A stretch of DNA of 64,000 nt from UBA7446 sp965656545 (GCA_965656545.1 CBFHKZ010000001.1:1-64000), one strand, 5' to 3'; numbered from the stretch's first letter, positions 35,785-45,463 are shown. Program-made: numbers and translations. The notes: generated from the sequence alone by a model not told the origin.

Positions 35785-35792
35785 CAAATGTA
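35785..35792 (-). promoter_or_regulatory. -7 promoter box TACATTTG, 4 bases before panD start
   Basis: A perfect TAnnTTTG between the panC stop and ATG 35780, with 4 bases (CCCC) to the ATG. A possible TTG at the -33 distance (21-base spacer) lies inside panC. Predicts an internal, leaderless panD transcript. Confidence 0.5.
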
Positions 35793-35793
35793 C

Positions 35794-36630
35794 TTATTTT
35801 AATGCGATATTGTCAATAAGTCTCACCCCTGCTATGGATGCGGCTACAAACAGCCTTGGCTTGTTGGCAGTAGCCAATTCGTTAACTTCTTTTAGGCTGT
35901 CTTCTTCGGCACAAAGGACATAGCGTAAATCAAAATTTGGATGTGCATCAAATGCCTGCTTAATGGCGCTGTAAACAGCAGCTTTATCCAAACAGTTGTT
36001 TTTGCAATACAGCATGGCTTTATAAATAAATCCAGCTTCTTGTCTTTGTTTTGGCGATAGTTGCGCATTTCTTGAACTCATGGCTAGCCCGTTGGTTTCG
36101 CGCACAATGGGGCAGGGCACGATGTTGGTTGGGATGTGCTGTTCCTTGGCCCATTTTTTTATGACTTGCAGTTGCTGAAAGTCCTTTTCTCCAAAATAAG
36201 CCTGATGCGGCTGTAGGGCTTCAAAAAGTTTGGCAACTATGGTAATAACGCCGTCAAAGTGTCCAGGCCGATCGGCTCCTTCCATCAGCTTGTCAAGCCC
36301 GTCTAAAGTTTGCGCTCTGGCCGCCAAACCTTCTGGATACATATCGGATGCGGTGGGCGCAAAAATATGGATGTCTGGACTTATTTCATGAATAGCTGCT
36401 ACGTCTGCCACAAGACTTTCGGGATATTTGTCAAGGTCATCTTTTTTATCAAACTGTGTGGGATTAACAAAAATGGTTACCCATACCACTTCGTTCTCGC
36501 GCGTTGCTTTTGCGATTAGCGACAGATGGCCTTGGTGTAAAGCACCCATGGTGGGCACCACGCCTAGCGCATTTCCTTTGTAGCTACTTCTCGCTGAATT
36601 CAGCGCTTTTAACGTATGGTATAGCGGCAT
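35794..36630 (-). CDS. panC: Pantothenate synthetase
   Basis: 278 residues from ATG 36630 (MPLYHTLKALNSARS). Nucleotidyltransferase fold: VVPTMGALHQGHLSLI (HxGH), FVNPTQF and MSSRNAQLSPKQR motifs. It joins pantoate and beta-alanine using ATP. The frame opens at 36660, but the upstream codons lack family similarity. Directly precedes panD; panB is not in the window. Confidence 0.95.
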   Translation of the reverse strand: MPLYHTLKALNSARSSYKGNALGVVPTMGALHQGHLSLIAKATRENEVVWVTIFVNPTQFDKKDDLDKYPESLVADVAAIHEISPDIHIFAPTASDMYPEGLAARAQTLDGLDKLMEGADRPGHFDGVITIVAKLFEALQPHQAYFGEKDFQQLQVIKKWAKEQHIPTNIVPCPIVRETNGLAMSSRNAQLSPKQRQEAGFIYKAMLYCKNNCLDKAAVYSAIKQAFDAHPNFDLRYVLCAEEDSLKEVNELATANKPRLFVAASIAGVRLIDNIALK

Positions 36631-36678
36631 ATACTTAGGTATCCTAATGAATTGGCACAAAAGTCGGTTAAATTTTAG

Positions 36679-36686
36679 TAATTTTG
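36679..36686 (+). promoter_or_regulatory. -7 promoter box TAATTTTG for the starch-synthase-domain gene
   Basis: A perfect TAnnTTTG 31 bases before ATG 36718 in the divergent region with panC. Confidence 0.5.
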
Positions 36687-36717
36687 TGACTTAACACGAA
36701 AAACGCTTCTTGCCCAC

Positions 36718-37521
36718 ATGAAAGACAAAAAGATATTATACATATCATCTGAAGTCGTTCCTTACTTACCGCATAGCGAATTATCGAATTTAGGTTTTGA
36801 AATTCCAAAAATGGTAAACGATCGTGGCGGTCATACGCGTATTTTTATTCCTAAGTACGGACTCATTAACGAGCGACGTCACCAGCTACACGAAGTAATT
36901 CGCCTTTCTGGAATGAATTTGGTTGTCAACGACATTGATATGCCCTTGATTATTAAAGTTGCCTCCATTCCAAAAGAGCGTATGCAGGTTTATTTTATCG
37001 ATAACGACGACTACTTTAAAGGTCGTGGCTTGCACTCAGAAGACAACGGCAGTTTGTATGCTGACAACGATGAACGTGCTATTTTCTTTGCCAAAGGGGT
37101 AATAGAAACCGTAAAAAAATTAAACTGGTCTCCAGACATTATCCATGTACAAGGATGGATAGCTGCTCTTGTGCCGCTGTACTGTAAATTGTATTACAAA
37201 GACGAGCCTTTGTTGGCCAACACCAAAATTGTGACCTCTTTTTACGAAGCACCATTCTCAAATGACCTCAGTGGCGACATGTTTTCAAAAATTGTTTTTG
37301 ATGGCATAGATGCCGAACACATGGAAGCATTAAAAAAAGGAACACTTGACAATATGTTCGCAAATGCTGCCCAGCACTCTGATGGTATCATTCTTGCAAG
37401 TGAATCTGTAACTGATGCGGTCAAGAAAGCGGTGCACAACAGCACCAAGCCTGTTTTGGACTTAAGTAAAGAATCCGATCCTTTAACTGCCCACGAAACC
37501 TTTTACCAGACTGATTTTTAA
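36718..37521 (+). CDS. Single-domain glycogen/starch synthase-like protein (GT5 N-terminal domain)
   Basis: 267 residues that match only the N-terminal half of GT5 glycogen synthases: ILYISSEVVPY, the GFEIPKMVNDRGGHTRIFIPKYG region and DIIHVQGWIAALVP. The C-terminal donor-binding GT-B half (KTGGL and the E-x7-E region) is absent, and no frameshift remnant follows; the DUF4270 gene begins 7 bases later. Such short forms are known in Bacteroidota; whether they synthesise glycogen alone is unclear. Confidence 0.8.
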   Translation: MKDKKILYISSEVVPYLPHSELSNLGFEIPKMVNDRGGHTRIFIPKYGLINERRHQLHEVIRLSGMNLVVNDIDMPLIIKVASIPKERMQVYFIDNDDYFKGRGLHSEDNGSLYADNDERAIFFAKGVIETVKKLNWSPDIIHVQGWIAALVPLYCKLYYKDEPLLANTKIVTSFYEAPFSNDLSGDMFSKIVFDGIDAEHMEALKKGTLDNMFANAAQHSDGIILASESVTDAVKKAVHNSTKPVLDLSKESDPLTAHETFYQTDF

Positions 37522-37528
37522 TCATACC

Positions 37529-39247
37529 ATGATAAAAAAATGTACCCTACTCTTCACGCTTGTGCTGCTTATAGCCTCCTGTGACAAAAAATTTAATGAC
37601 ATAGGCGCAGAAGTCCTACCCACAAATCCGTTTGTTGGAAAAAGAGCCTATTATCCTGTTGGTGTAAAACACGCTTTGGTAGATGTTGTGCAAACCAACA
37701 ATACCAGCCCCATGCAATTAGGGGAACGTGAGGACAAATTATTTGGAAATACGGCTGCCGCCATTGTTTCACAATTAAATTTAAGTCAATACGCACCAAG
37801 TTTTGGCGCGTTTTCAGCTCAAAGAGAAATTGATAGTAGTTTTAATGAGCTTGAAACCGTGAACGATGTCTGGCTTGAAATCCCTTTTTTCACCAATCAG
37901 ACTGATGCAGATGGCGATGGCTTGATTGCTATTTATGATATTGATGACACAGATCCAAACAGTGATTCTGACGGTGATGGTGTAAGTGATATTGATGAGC
38001 AAACTAACGGGACAGACCCCACCAATACCGATACAGATGGCGATGGTACTCCAGACGGGGAAGACACCGAAACGGTTAACCCTAACCCCGACAAAAGACT
38101 TTATGATATAGACTCCTTATTTGGAGACAGAGAAGCAACTTTTGATATTGAAATAAACAAACTCAATTATTTTCTACGCCAATTGGATCCGAATCAAAAC
38201 TTTGAGCAAGGGCAAATCTATTACTCTGATTTTTCTTCAAGAGTACATAAAGACCAGCTCTTGGCAAGTGAGAATATTACCCTTGACTTTAATGAAATTG
38301 TAAAGGACAGTGCCGATAATTTATCTCCACGTATTCGTGTACCGCTCAACAAGCAAATTTTCCAACAGCTTATTTTAGACAAAGAAGGCGATTCAGCGCT
38401 TGCTACTTCAGAAGACTGGCGTGATTTTTTCCGTTCCATTTCAATTGAAACAAGCAACTTTAGCAGCCCACTACTCATGCTATTGGACACCAACAGCATG
38501 GTCATACGCATTGACTACACCTACAAATCAGAAGTTGCCGATTCCGACCCAGTTGTAATAGAAGACAAGACAGATGAGTTTTTGATAAACACACTCGGCA
38601 GCATACGCTTTAATACACTCACAAAAACAACTACCGCAGATGCTGAGTTAAATGATATTGTTAGTGCTACGGTGCCTGACCAAATTGCCTTAAGCGGAGG
38701 ATTGGGAATGGTTGCCGACATACAATTGTTTGAAGATAACGATGTGCTAGAAGATCTTAAAGGCAGACCGTGGTTGTTAAACGAAGCGAATCTTACGTTT
38801 CATGTAGACAAACAAGCTGTTGGTGTTTATGGACATACGCTTCCAAACCGCTTGTACCTTTACAATGCCAATACCCTTGCGCCTATCATTGACTTTGCTC
38901 AAGACGGAGTGGCAACCCCCTCGTTGGCTAAAATTGTTTATGGCGGCTTTTTGACTAATGAAGAAGAAGGCGACAAACAGTATTACAAAGTTAGAATAAC
39001 CAACTTCCTTAAAAACATCATTTCCAACGACTCTATCAATGCTCCGCTAAGAGTTGCACTAACCAATGTGTTGCCCAATCAAACCGAAGTAGCCATGGCC
39101 AAGGTCAATGCCGCAGATGTAGGTAAAATACCAGCGGGATCTGTAGCTACTCCAAAGTCGGGTGTTTTTGTTGGTCCTAATCCTTCAAACCCGGATCTTT
39201 CGGATTTCAAATTGCAGTTGGAGATTTTCTATACCGAGATTAATTAG
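37529..39247 (+). CDS. DUF4270 lipoprotein with an inserted calcium-binding-type repeat region
   Basis: 572 residues. Lipobox LIASC (cysteine near residue 18) followed by DKKFNDIGAEVLP, a DUF4270 signature. Residues about 125-190 are a run of Asp/Asn-rich units (DADGDGL, DSDGDGVSDIDEQTNGTDP, DTDGDGTPDGEDTE) of the thrombospondin type-3 / calcium-binding kind, inserted in the domain. DUF4270 proteins are outer-membrane-associated lipoproteins of unknown function. Likely one transcript with the starch-synthase-domain gene. Confidence 0.85.
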   Translation: MIKKCTLLFTLVLLIASCDKKFNDIGAEVLPTNPFVGKRAYYPVGVKHALVDVVQTNNTSPMQLGEREDKLFGNTAAAIVSQLNLSQYAPSFGAFSAQREIDSSFNELETVNDVWLEIPFFTNQTDADGDGLIAIYDIDDTDPNSDSDGDGVSDIDEQTNGTDPTNTDTDGDGTPDGEDTETVNPNPDKRLYDIDSLFGDREATFDIEINKLNYFLRQLDPNQNFEQGQIYYSDFSSRVHKDQLLASENITLDFNEIVKDSADNLSPRIRVPLNKQIFQQLILDKEGDSALATSEDWRDFFRSISIETSNFSSPLLMLLDTNSMVIRIDYTYKSEVADSDPVVIEDKTDEFLINTLGSIRFNTLTKTTTADAELNDIVSATVPDQIALSGGLGMVADIQLFEDNDVLEDLKGRPWLLNEANLTFHVDKQAVGVYGHTLPNRLYLYNANTLAPIIDFAQDGVATPSLAKIVYGGFLTNEEEGDKQYYKVRITNFLKNIISNDSINAPLRVALTNVLPNQTEVAMAKVNAADVGKIPAGSVATPKSGVFVGPNPSNPDLSDFKLQLEIFYTEIN

Positions 39248-39303
39248 TATTTCTGAGTGCTAAATTTTTTTTGCGTAGCTTTAGATAACGCAAATCAATT
39301 CCA

Positions 39304-39573
39304 ATGGCACAGGGTCTTCTTATTTTAGCTTTAGTACTTACGCTTGTATTGGTATTTAACTTTTTTACTATCAAGGCCTTTAAACTTCCAGATGCCAAAC
39401 GCAAAAAATACCGCCAAATCGCCCTGGTTGTTTACGGATTTTTAATGTTGTCTATAGGTGTGATATTTTTAAAATCAGGTGAAAATCCATTTTCAGGCTG
39501 GTTTTATGTGCTTTTTGGCATTGGTTTTCCGGCGGTTAGTTGGATGGAATACCGCAACAAAAAAAACTCATAA
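39304..39573 (+). CDS. Small membrane protein, unknown
   Basis: 89 residues with three hydrophobic segments (LLILALVLTLVLVFNFFTI, IALVVYGFLMLSIGVIFL, FYVLFGIGFPAVSW) separated by a basic loop (DAKRKKYRQ). No family recognised. Overlaps the convergent rpoN gene by 6 bases. Confidence 0.65.
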   Translation: MAQGLLILALVLTLVLVFNFFTIKAFKLPDAKRKKYRQIALVVYGFLMLSIGVIFLKSGENPFSGWFYVLFGIGFPAVSWMEYRNKKNS

Positions 39574-41016
39574 CTCCTTTCGAAGTCGCGCCACAGGGGC
39601 TCCGATCATTTCACGGTATTTGGCAACGGTGCGCCTAGCAATCGGATAGCCTTTATCATTCATGATTTTCATCAATTGCTCGTCTGTAAGCGGGCTTGAT
39701 TTTTCTTCTGCATCAATAACGTCTCCCAATACTTTTTTTACTTCAATGGTAGAAATATCTTCACCAGCCGAATTGGTAATACCTTCGGAGAAAAACCACT
39801 TTACCAGTTTTGTGCCATAAGGGGTATCGACATATTTGCTGTTGGCAACTCGTGATACCGTAGAAATATCCATGCCAATGCGGTCTGCAATATCCTTCAG
39901 TATCATGGGTTTTAGTTTTTGCTCATCTCCTGTTAGGAAGTATTCTTCTTGGAAATCCATGATGGTTTTCATGGTTTGGTGCAGGGTGTTTTGGCGCTGC
40001 TTGATGGCATCAATAAACCAGCGTGCTGCATCTAGCTTTTGCTTGATAAACTGTACGGCTTTTTGCTGTTCTTTGTTTTTTTGCGTGGCTTCTTTATAGC
40101 CAGACAACATATTGCGGTATTCGGAAGAAACGTGAAGCTCAGGGGCATTTCGGCCATTTAGCATCAGGGTTAGTTGCCCGTCAACAAGCTGGATGGTGAA
40201 GTCAGGGACTATGTGCGTATTTATTTTGGTATTGCTGCCATAGGTTGCCCCAGGTTTTGGGTTTAGCTTTTCTACTTCCGACATGGCTGCCTTTAGGGCT
40301 TCATCATCGATGTTTAGACGTTGCTTTATTTTGCTAAAGTGCTTTTTACTAAAGGCATCAAAAAGATCCTTGATAAGCAAGATAGCATGGTCAACTGCCG
40401 TGCTATGTGCTTTTCGGTTGAGCTGAATCAACAAGCAATCTTGTAAATTAAGTGCGCCCACGCCAGGTGGATCTAGCTGTTGTACATCATCCAATATTTT
40501 TCGCACCTCTTCTTCGTTGGTGTAGATGTTTTCGGTAAACGCCAAGTCATCAACAATATCAATCAGTTCACGTCTGATGTAGCCACTGCTGTCAATGCTG
40601 CCAACCAAAAAAGCTGCAATGCGGTATTCTTCCTCATTAAAAGTAAAGGTGTCTAGCTGTGCCATGAGCTGTTGGTGAAAACTGATGCCTGCGGCATAGG
40701 GCACATGTTTGTCTTCGTCGTCTGCACTGTAGTTTTGACTGCGTAGGCGGTATTCTGGTATTTCATCATCGCTCAAATAGGCGTCAATATCTATGTCATC
40801 GGCTTCAATCACATCGCCACGATCTTCTTCGGAATTGCTAAACTCGTCTTGGTTGTCTTCTTTTTCTTTTCCAGAAGCCAATGCGGGGTTTTCTTCAATT
40901 TCGCGTAGTATCTGCTGCTCAAAAGACTGTATGGGCAGCTGTATCAACTTCATGAGTTGAATTTGCTGTGGCGATAGCTTTTGTGAAAGCTTAAATTGAA
41001 GATGTTGTTTTAGCAT
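39568..41016 (-). CDS. rpoN: RNA polymerase sigma-54 factor
   Basis: 482 residues. N-terminal Gln-rich activator-binding region (LSQKLSPQQIQLMKLIQLPIQS), an acidic region II, the core-binding domain, and the C-terminal RpoN box ARRTVAKYREMIGAP. Sigma-54 needs AAA+ activators to open promoters at -24/-12 sites. No activator gene is in the window. Length is normal. Confidence 0.95.
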   Translation of the reverse strand: MLKQHLQFKLSQKLSPQQIQLMKLIQLPIQSFEQQILREIEENPALASGKEKEDNQDEFSNSEEDRGDVIEADDIDIDAYLSDDEIPEYRLRSQNYSADDEDKHVPYAAGISFHQQLMAQLDTFTFNEEEYRIAAFLVGSIDSSGYIRRELIDIVDDLAFTENIYTNEEEVRKILDDVQQLDPPGVGALNLQDCLLIQLNRKAHSTAVDHAILLIKDLFDAFSKKHFSKIKQRLNIDDEALKAAMSEVEKLNPKPGATYGSNTKINTHIVPDFTIQLVDGQLTLMLNGRNAPELHVSSEYRNMLSGYKEATQKNKEQQKAVQFIKQKLDAARWFIDAIKQRQNTLHQTMKTIMDFQEEYFLTGDEQKLKPMILKDIADRIGMDISTVSRVANSKYVDTPYGTKLVKWFFSEGITNSAGEDISTIEVKKVLGDVIDAEEKSSPLTDEQLMKIMNDKGYPIARRTVAKYREMIGAPVARLRKEL

Positions 41017-41064
41017 GAATTATGTTTGGGTATTTAAATGTACGAAAAACCCACGCATTGCTCC

Positions 41065-42465
41065 CTAAAACTCGGCACTTAAGGGCGTTCTTGGATAGGG
41101 AATTACGTCTCTGATGTTTGACATCCCCGTTGTGTAAAGTACCAAACGCTCAAACCCAAGACCAAAACCGGCGTGTTCGGCGGTTCCAAAACGGCGTAAG
41201 TCTGTATACCACCAAAGTTCTTTTTCGTCTATGTCCATGGCTTTCATGCGTTCAACAAGTTTGTCTAGACGTTCTTCACGCTGCGAGCCACCTACCATTT
41301 CACCAACACCTGGGAACAGTACGTCCATGGCACGAACCGTTTTGCCGTCATCGTTCATGCGCATATAAAAGGCCTTTATTTCCGCTGGATAGTCAAAGAG
41401 TATCACTGGACTGGTGAAGTGTTTTTCTACCAGATAGCGTTCGTGCTCACTTTGCAAGTCGATGCCCCAACCGTCTACGGGATATTTGAATTTTTTCTTT
41501 TTGTTGGGCTTGGAGTTTCTAAGGATGTCAACAGCTTCGGTATAAGACACTCTTTTGAATTCGTTTTGCGTGACGAACTTAAGACGTTCCAAAAGTCCCA
41601 TGGGACTGCGCTCTATTTGCGGCTTTTTGGCTTCTTCTTGTGCAAACCTTTGGTCTAAAAAGCCCAGGTCTTCTTTGCAGTGTTCAAGGACATACGCCAA
41701 AACCGACTTGATAAAGTCTTCGGCCAAATCCATATTGTCGTCTAAATCGTTAAACGCCACTTCAGGTTCAATCATCCAAAACTCAGCCAAGTGGCGTGAG
41801 GTGTTGGAGTTTTCTGCACGGAACGTAGGACCAAAAGTATATACTTTTCCTAGCCCCATGGCATAGGTTTCTGCTTCGAGCTGACCCGAAACGGTTAGGT
41901 TGGTTTCCTTGCCAAAAAAGTCAGGCTTGTCATCTGCTTGCTCTGGATCTTTGGTGGTTACCCGAAACATTTCCCCCGCCCCTTCGGCATCACTTCCCGT
42001 AATGATGGGCGTATGCACTTGATAGAAACCGTTCTGGGTAAAATAGTGATGCACGGCAAACGATAAGGCCGCACGTACACGCATTACCGCAGCAAAAGTG
42101 TTGGTGCGCACTCTTAAATGCGCTTTTTCTCTTAAGAATTCTAGTGAGTGCTTTTTGGGTTGTATGGGATATTCATCTGGATTGGAAGTGCCTAGAATCT
42201 TAACGTTACTTGCTTGAATTTCAAAGTTTTGTCCTTTCCCTTGACTTTCGACCAAGGTACCCGTAATTTCAACTGCCGCACCCGTATTTATTTCCGCCAG
42301 TACGTCTTCTGACATCTGTTCAAAATCCACAACACATTGCATATTGGCTAGACAAGAGCCATCGTTGAGGGCAATGAATCGGTTGGCGCGAAAGGTGCGT
42401 ACCCAACCACGAACGCATACCTCTTGATTGAGTTGATCTCCTAAAAAAAGCTGGCGAATATCCAT
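41065..42465 (-). CDS. asnS: Asparaginyl-tRNA synthetase
   Basis: 466 residues. N-terminal OB anticodon-binding domain (VCVRGWVRTFRANRF), then the class II core with motif 2 FGPTFRAENSNTSRHLAEFWMIEPE and motif 3 GFGLGFERLVLYTTG. It charges tRNA-Asn directly. A -7 box lies 20 bases before ATG 42465. Confidence 0.95.
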   Translation of the reverse strand: MDIRQLFLGDQLNQEVCVRGWVRTFRANRFIALNDGSCLANMQCVVDFEQMSEDVLAEINTGAAVEITGTLVESQGKGQNFEIQASNVKILGTSNPDEYPIQPKKHSLEFLREKAHLRVRTNTFAAVMRVRAALSFAVHHYFTQNGFYQVHTPIITGSDAEGAGEMFRVTTKDPEQADDKPDFFGKETNLTVSGQLEAETYAMGLGKVYTFGPTFRAENSNTSRHLAEFWMIEPEVAFNDLDDNMDLAEDFIKSVLAYVLEHCKEDLGFLDQRFAQEEAKKPQIERSPMGLLERLKFVTQNEFKRVSYTEAVDILRNSKPNKKKKFKYPVDGWGIDLQSEHERYLVEKHFTSPVILFDYPAEIKAFYMRMNDDGKTVRAMDVLFPGVGEMVGGSQREERLDKLVERMKAMDIDEKELWWYTDLRRFGTAEHAGFGLGFERLVLYTTGMSNIRDVIPYPRTPLSAEF

Positions 42466-42485
42466 ATAGTGTTTTAAAACAGCAA

Positions 42486-42493
42486 CAAATATA
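42486..42493 (-). promoter_or_regulatory. -7 promoter box TATATTTG for asnS
   Basis: A perfect TAnnTTTG 20 bases before ATG 42465, between asnS and the RND exporter stop. Confidence 0.5.
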
Positions 42494-42499
42494 GCGCAA

Positions 42500-44884
42500 T
42501 TATTCTGCTTCTTTCTCGGGCAAAATTTGAAATTTGGGTTCTTTTAATGTGTTCTTGTTTGCAATCTTCTTTTCTAGCGAAAGCAACAATGACGGCAATA
42601 GGATAAGATTGGCCAACATGGCAAACAACAGCGTAGCCGAAACCAATCCGCCCAGTGCTACCGTACCTCCGTAACTGGAAATCATAAACACAGAAAATCC
42701 AAAGAACAATACTATCGAGGTGTAGAACATACTTACGCCTGTTTCGCGCAAGGCGCTATAAACCGATTTTTTAATGTTCCAGCGGGTCGCTTTGAGCTCT
42801 TGGCGGTACTTCACCAAAAAGTGGATGGTGTCATCAACCGATATGCCAAAGGCAACACTAAACACCAAAATGGTTGAGGGTTTTATGGCAATGCCCAAAA
42901 AGCCCATCATACCAGCTGTAAGGATTAGCGGGATTACATTGGGCAGCAGCGAAATAAGAATCATGCGGAACGAACGGAACATATAAGCCATAAACAGCGC
43001 AATCAACAAAATGGCAAGCCCCAAAGAAACAACCAAGTTGCGGACTAAAAAGCGCGTTCCTTTGAGATAGCCCAAGGCCTTTCCAGTAATGGAAACATGA
43101 AATCGATCAGCGTCAAAATGCTTGTCTATGCTTTTTTTTACTTCCATTTCAATGGCTTCCATACGTTCTGTAGTAACGTCTTGCAGCATAACGGTCATAC
43201 GCGCAAATTGCCCCGTTGGATCTACCAAGCTTTTAAGGAAATTCACTTCCCCTTTTAGGTTTTTTGCGTGAGCTCTAATAAAATTGTCTTGCTGCCTTGT
43301 TGGCAGTTGAAAATACTTGGGATTCCCATTGTAATACGACTGCTTTAAATACTTTGCCACTGAAACAGCCGAAACGGGGTTAGAGAGCTCGGGAATTTCT
43401 AGCAAATCGCTTTCTAGACTATTCATGCGGTTTAGTGTGCTTAGGCGTGTTGCGCCATTTGCCCGCTTGGTATCTATCATGATTTCAATGGGCATAACTC
43501 CTTTAAAATGGGTTTCAAAGAATTGAATATCTTGATAGAAATCCGCTTTTTTAGGCATGTCGTCAATGATGGTTCCTGACAGCCGAATTTCATAAATACC
43601 AACAATGCTAAGCATCAGGGCAAGAACCGAAATAAAATAAACGGACACCCGGCGATGCTTTACCATACGCTCCATCCATGTGACAAAACCAGACATCCAT
43701 TTCCTGTTGAGGTGTTCCAAATGTTTTTTATTTGGAATGGGCATAAAGCTGTAAATGATGGGAATCATCAACAAAGACAGCAAGAATATCATCATGATAT
43801 TTATGGAAGCTACGATACCAAACTCACGCAATAAACTGCTGTTGGTAAGCGTAAAAGTTGCAAAGCCACATGCCGTAGTCATGTTGGTCATCAGCGTAGC
43901 GTTACCAACTTTGGAGATAACACGCTGAAGCGAGCGCGCCTGATTTCCGTGCTTCTTAATTTCGTTTTGATATTTGTTGATCAAGAAAATGCAATTGGGT
44001 ACGCCAATGACAATGATGATGGGCGGAATAAGCGCCGTAAGTACGGTAATCTCAAAGCCCAATAATCCGATAATTCCAAAAGCCCACATGACCCCAATCA
44101 CCACGATGGACATGGAGATAAACGTGGCCCTGTATGACCTAAAGAAAAAGAAGAAAATAAGGGTGGTCACAAGGGTGGCCATAAGTACAAACAACCCTAT
44201 TTCATCCAAGATCATTTTGGCATTTAGGGTACGTATGTATGGCATACCCGACACACGGATATCAAGCCCCGTTTGTTTTTCAAATGCAGCAACGTTATCT
44301 GCAAGCAAGTTGTCTACAAATTGCTGACGTGCCCCGCTGTTAACCACTTCTGTTTTTAGGTAAACTGCTGTTTGAATAACCCCCGTTTCTTGATTAAAAA
44401 GGAGGCCGTCATAAAGCGGTTGTTGTTTATAGAGCCATTCTTTTAGGGCATTTGCCTCTGCTTGGATCTTGGGGCGTTGGTATGGCAAGGGTGCAACCTC
44501 AAAGACTTTTTTTCTATCGTTGCGTTTGAGTTGCGTAAGCCTACTGACATCAACCACATTTTCAATACTGGGAGATGCCGCCAAACTATCGCCGAGTGCA
44601 GCCCATGCGGCTAATTTTTCAGGCTCAAAAAATGCCTCGTCTTGCACGGCAAGTACGATCAGATTTCCTTCTTCGCCAAAGCGATCTAGGAATTCCTGAT
44701 AAAAGGTGTTAAACGGATGATTGTCGGGGAGTAGGTTGGCTTCAGTAAAGCTAAAACGGATGTTGCTCCACTGTGTGGAGAGCAAAAATGTTGTGCCCAA
44801 AATGGCCAACAAAAAAACAATACGGTTGCGGAGGATAAGTCGCGCCACGCTTTCCCAAAAGCGTGTGTTAATCCATTTTATCAT
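42500..44884 (-). CDS. RND-superfamily (MMPL-type) exporter
   Basis: 794 residues with two repeats, each of one transmembrane helix, a large periplasmic loop and a five-helix bundle (about 12 helices). Family motifs include the GVPNCIFLINKYQ segment in the first half and FGISVDDTIHFLVKY in the second, the latter carrying the Asp pair of the proton relay. This type, common in Bacteroidota, is a predicted lipid/hopanoid-like exporter; substrate unknown. It follows frr by 24 bases on the same strand. Confidence 0.88.
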   Translation of the reverse strand: MIKWINTRFWESVARLILRNRIVFLLAILGTTFLLSTQWSNIRFSFTEANLLPDNHPFNTFYQEFLDRFGEEGNLIVLAVQDEAFFEPEKLAAWAALGDSLAASPSIENVVDVSRLTQLKRNDRKKVFEVAPLPYQRPKIQAEANALKEWLYKQQPLYDGLLFNQETGVIQTAVYLKTEVVNSGARQQFVDNLLADNVAAFEKQTGLDIRVSGMPYIRTLNAKMILDEIGLFVLMATLVTTLIFFFFFRSYRATFISMSIVVIGVMWAFGIIGLLGFEITVLTALIPPIIIVIGVPNCIFLINKYQNEIKKHGNQARSLQRVISKVGNATLMTNMTTACGFATFTLTNSSLLREFGIVASINIMMIFLLSLLMIPIIYSFMPIPNKKHLEHLNRKWMSGFVTWMERMVKHRRVSVYFISVLALMLSIVGIYEIRLSGTIIDDMPKKADFYQDIQFFETHFKGVMPIEIMIDTKRANGATRLSTLNRMNSLESDLLEIPELSNPVSAVSVAKYLKQSYYNGNPKYFQLPTRQQDNFIRAHAKNLKGEVNFLKSLVDPTGQFARMTVMLQDVTTERMEAIEMEVKKSIDKHFDADRFHVSITGKALGYLKGTRFLVRNLVVSLGLAILLIALFMAYMFRSFRMILISLLPNVIPLILTAGMMGFLGIAIKPSTILVFSVAFGISVDDTIHFLVKYRQELKATRWNIKKSVYSALRETGVSMFYTSIVLFFGFSVFMISSYGGTVALGGLVSATLLFAMLANLILLPSLLLSLEKKIANKNTLKEPKFQILPEKEAE

Positions 44885-44908
44885 AGCAACGATGTGTTCA
44901 CGAACTGC

Positions 44909-45460
44909 TTACACAGTCATGATTTCTTTTTCTTTTATCTGATACCTGTCGTCTATTAGGGCGATAAATTTATCAGTAGCTTCCTGAACATCAACTTCAG
45001 CATTTTTGAGTTCATCTTCAGAGAGTTCAATTTTTTTGAGTTCTGCATTAGCCTCTTTTCGCGCACTGCGCACCCCGACTTTGGCGTGTTCTGCCTCTGC
45101 CTTGGCGAGTTTTACCAATTCACGGCGGCGTTCTTCGGTTAGTGGTGGAATGCTGATGATGATCGATTCTCCGTTGTTCATGGGGTTAAAACCCAAATTG
45201 GCCACCATAATGGCTTTTTCAATTTCAGGAATTAGGGTTTTTTCCCAAGGTTGAACAGAAAGCGTTTGCCCGTCGGGCGTATTGATGTTGGCGACCTGAC
45301 TCAGCAGCGTTTGCGAACCGTAATAATCTACTTTTACGGTTGATAGCATCACAGGGTTTGCCTTGCCCGCACGAATGTTGATAAACGACTTGTCTAAGTG
45401 TTCAAGTGCATTATTCATGGCTTCTTCAGCCATTTCCATAATAAGATTTAATTCTTCCAT
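44909..45460 (-). CDS. frr: Ribosome recycling factor
   Basis: 183 residues, standard size. Conserved HLDKSFINIRAGKANP at the N-terminus and IPPLTEERRRELVKLAK in the helical domain. With EF-G it splits the post-termination ribosome. Directly follows pyrH (3 bases), the common bacterial order. Confidence 0.96.
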   Translation of the reverse strand: MEELNLIMEMAEEAMNNALEHLDKSFINIRAGKANPVMLSTVKVDYYGSQTLLSQVANINTPDGQTLSVQPWEKTLIPEIEKAIMVANLGFNPMNNGESIIISIPPLTEERRRELVKLAKAEAEHAKVGVRSARKEANAELKKIELSEDELKNAEVDVQEATDKFIALIDDRYQIKEKEIMTV

Positions 45461-45463
45461 GAT

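Noticed and set aside
36718..37521. Frameshifted full-length glycogen synthase
   Set aside because: Nothing like the C-terminal GT-B half appears in any frame before the DUF4270 gene 7 bases later, so it is a genuine short form.
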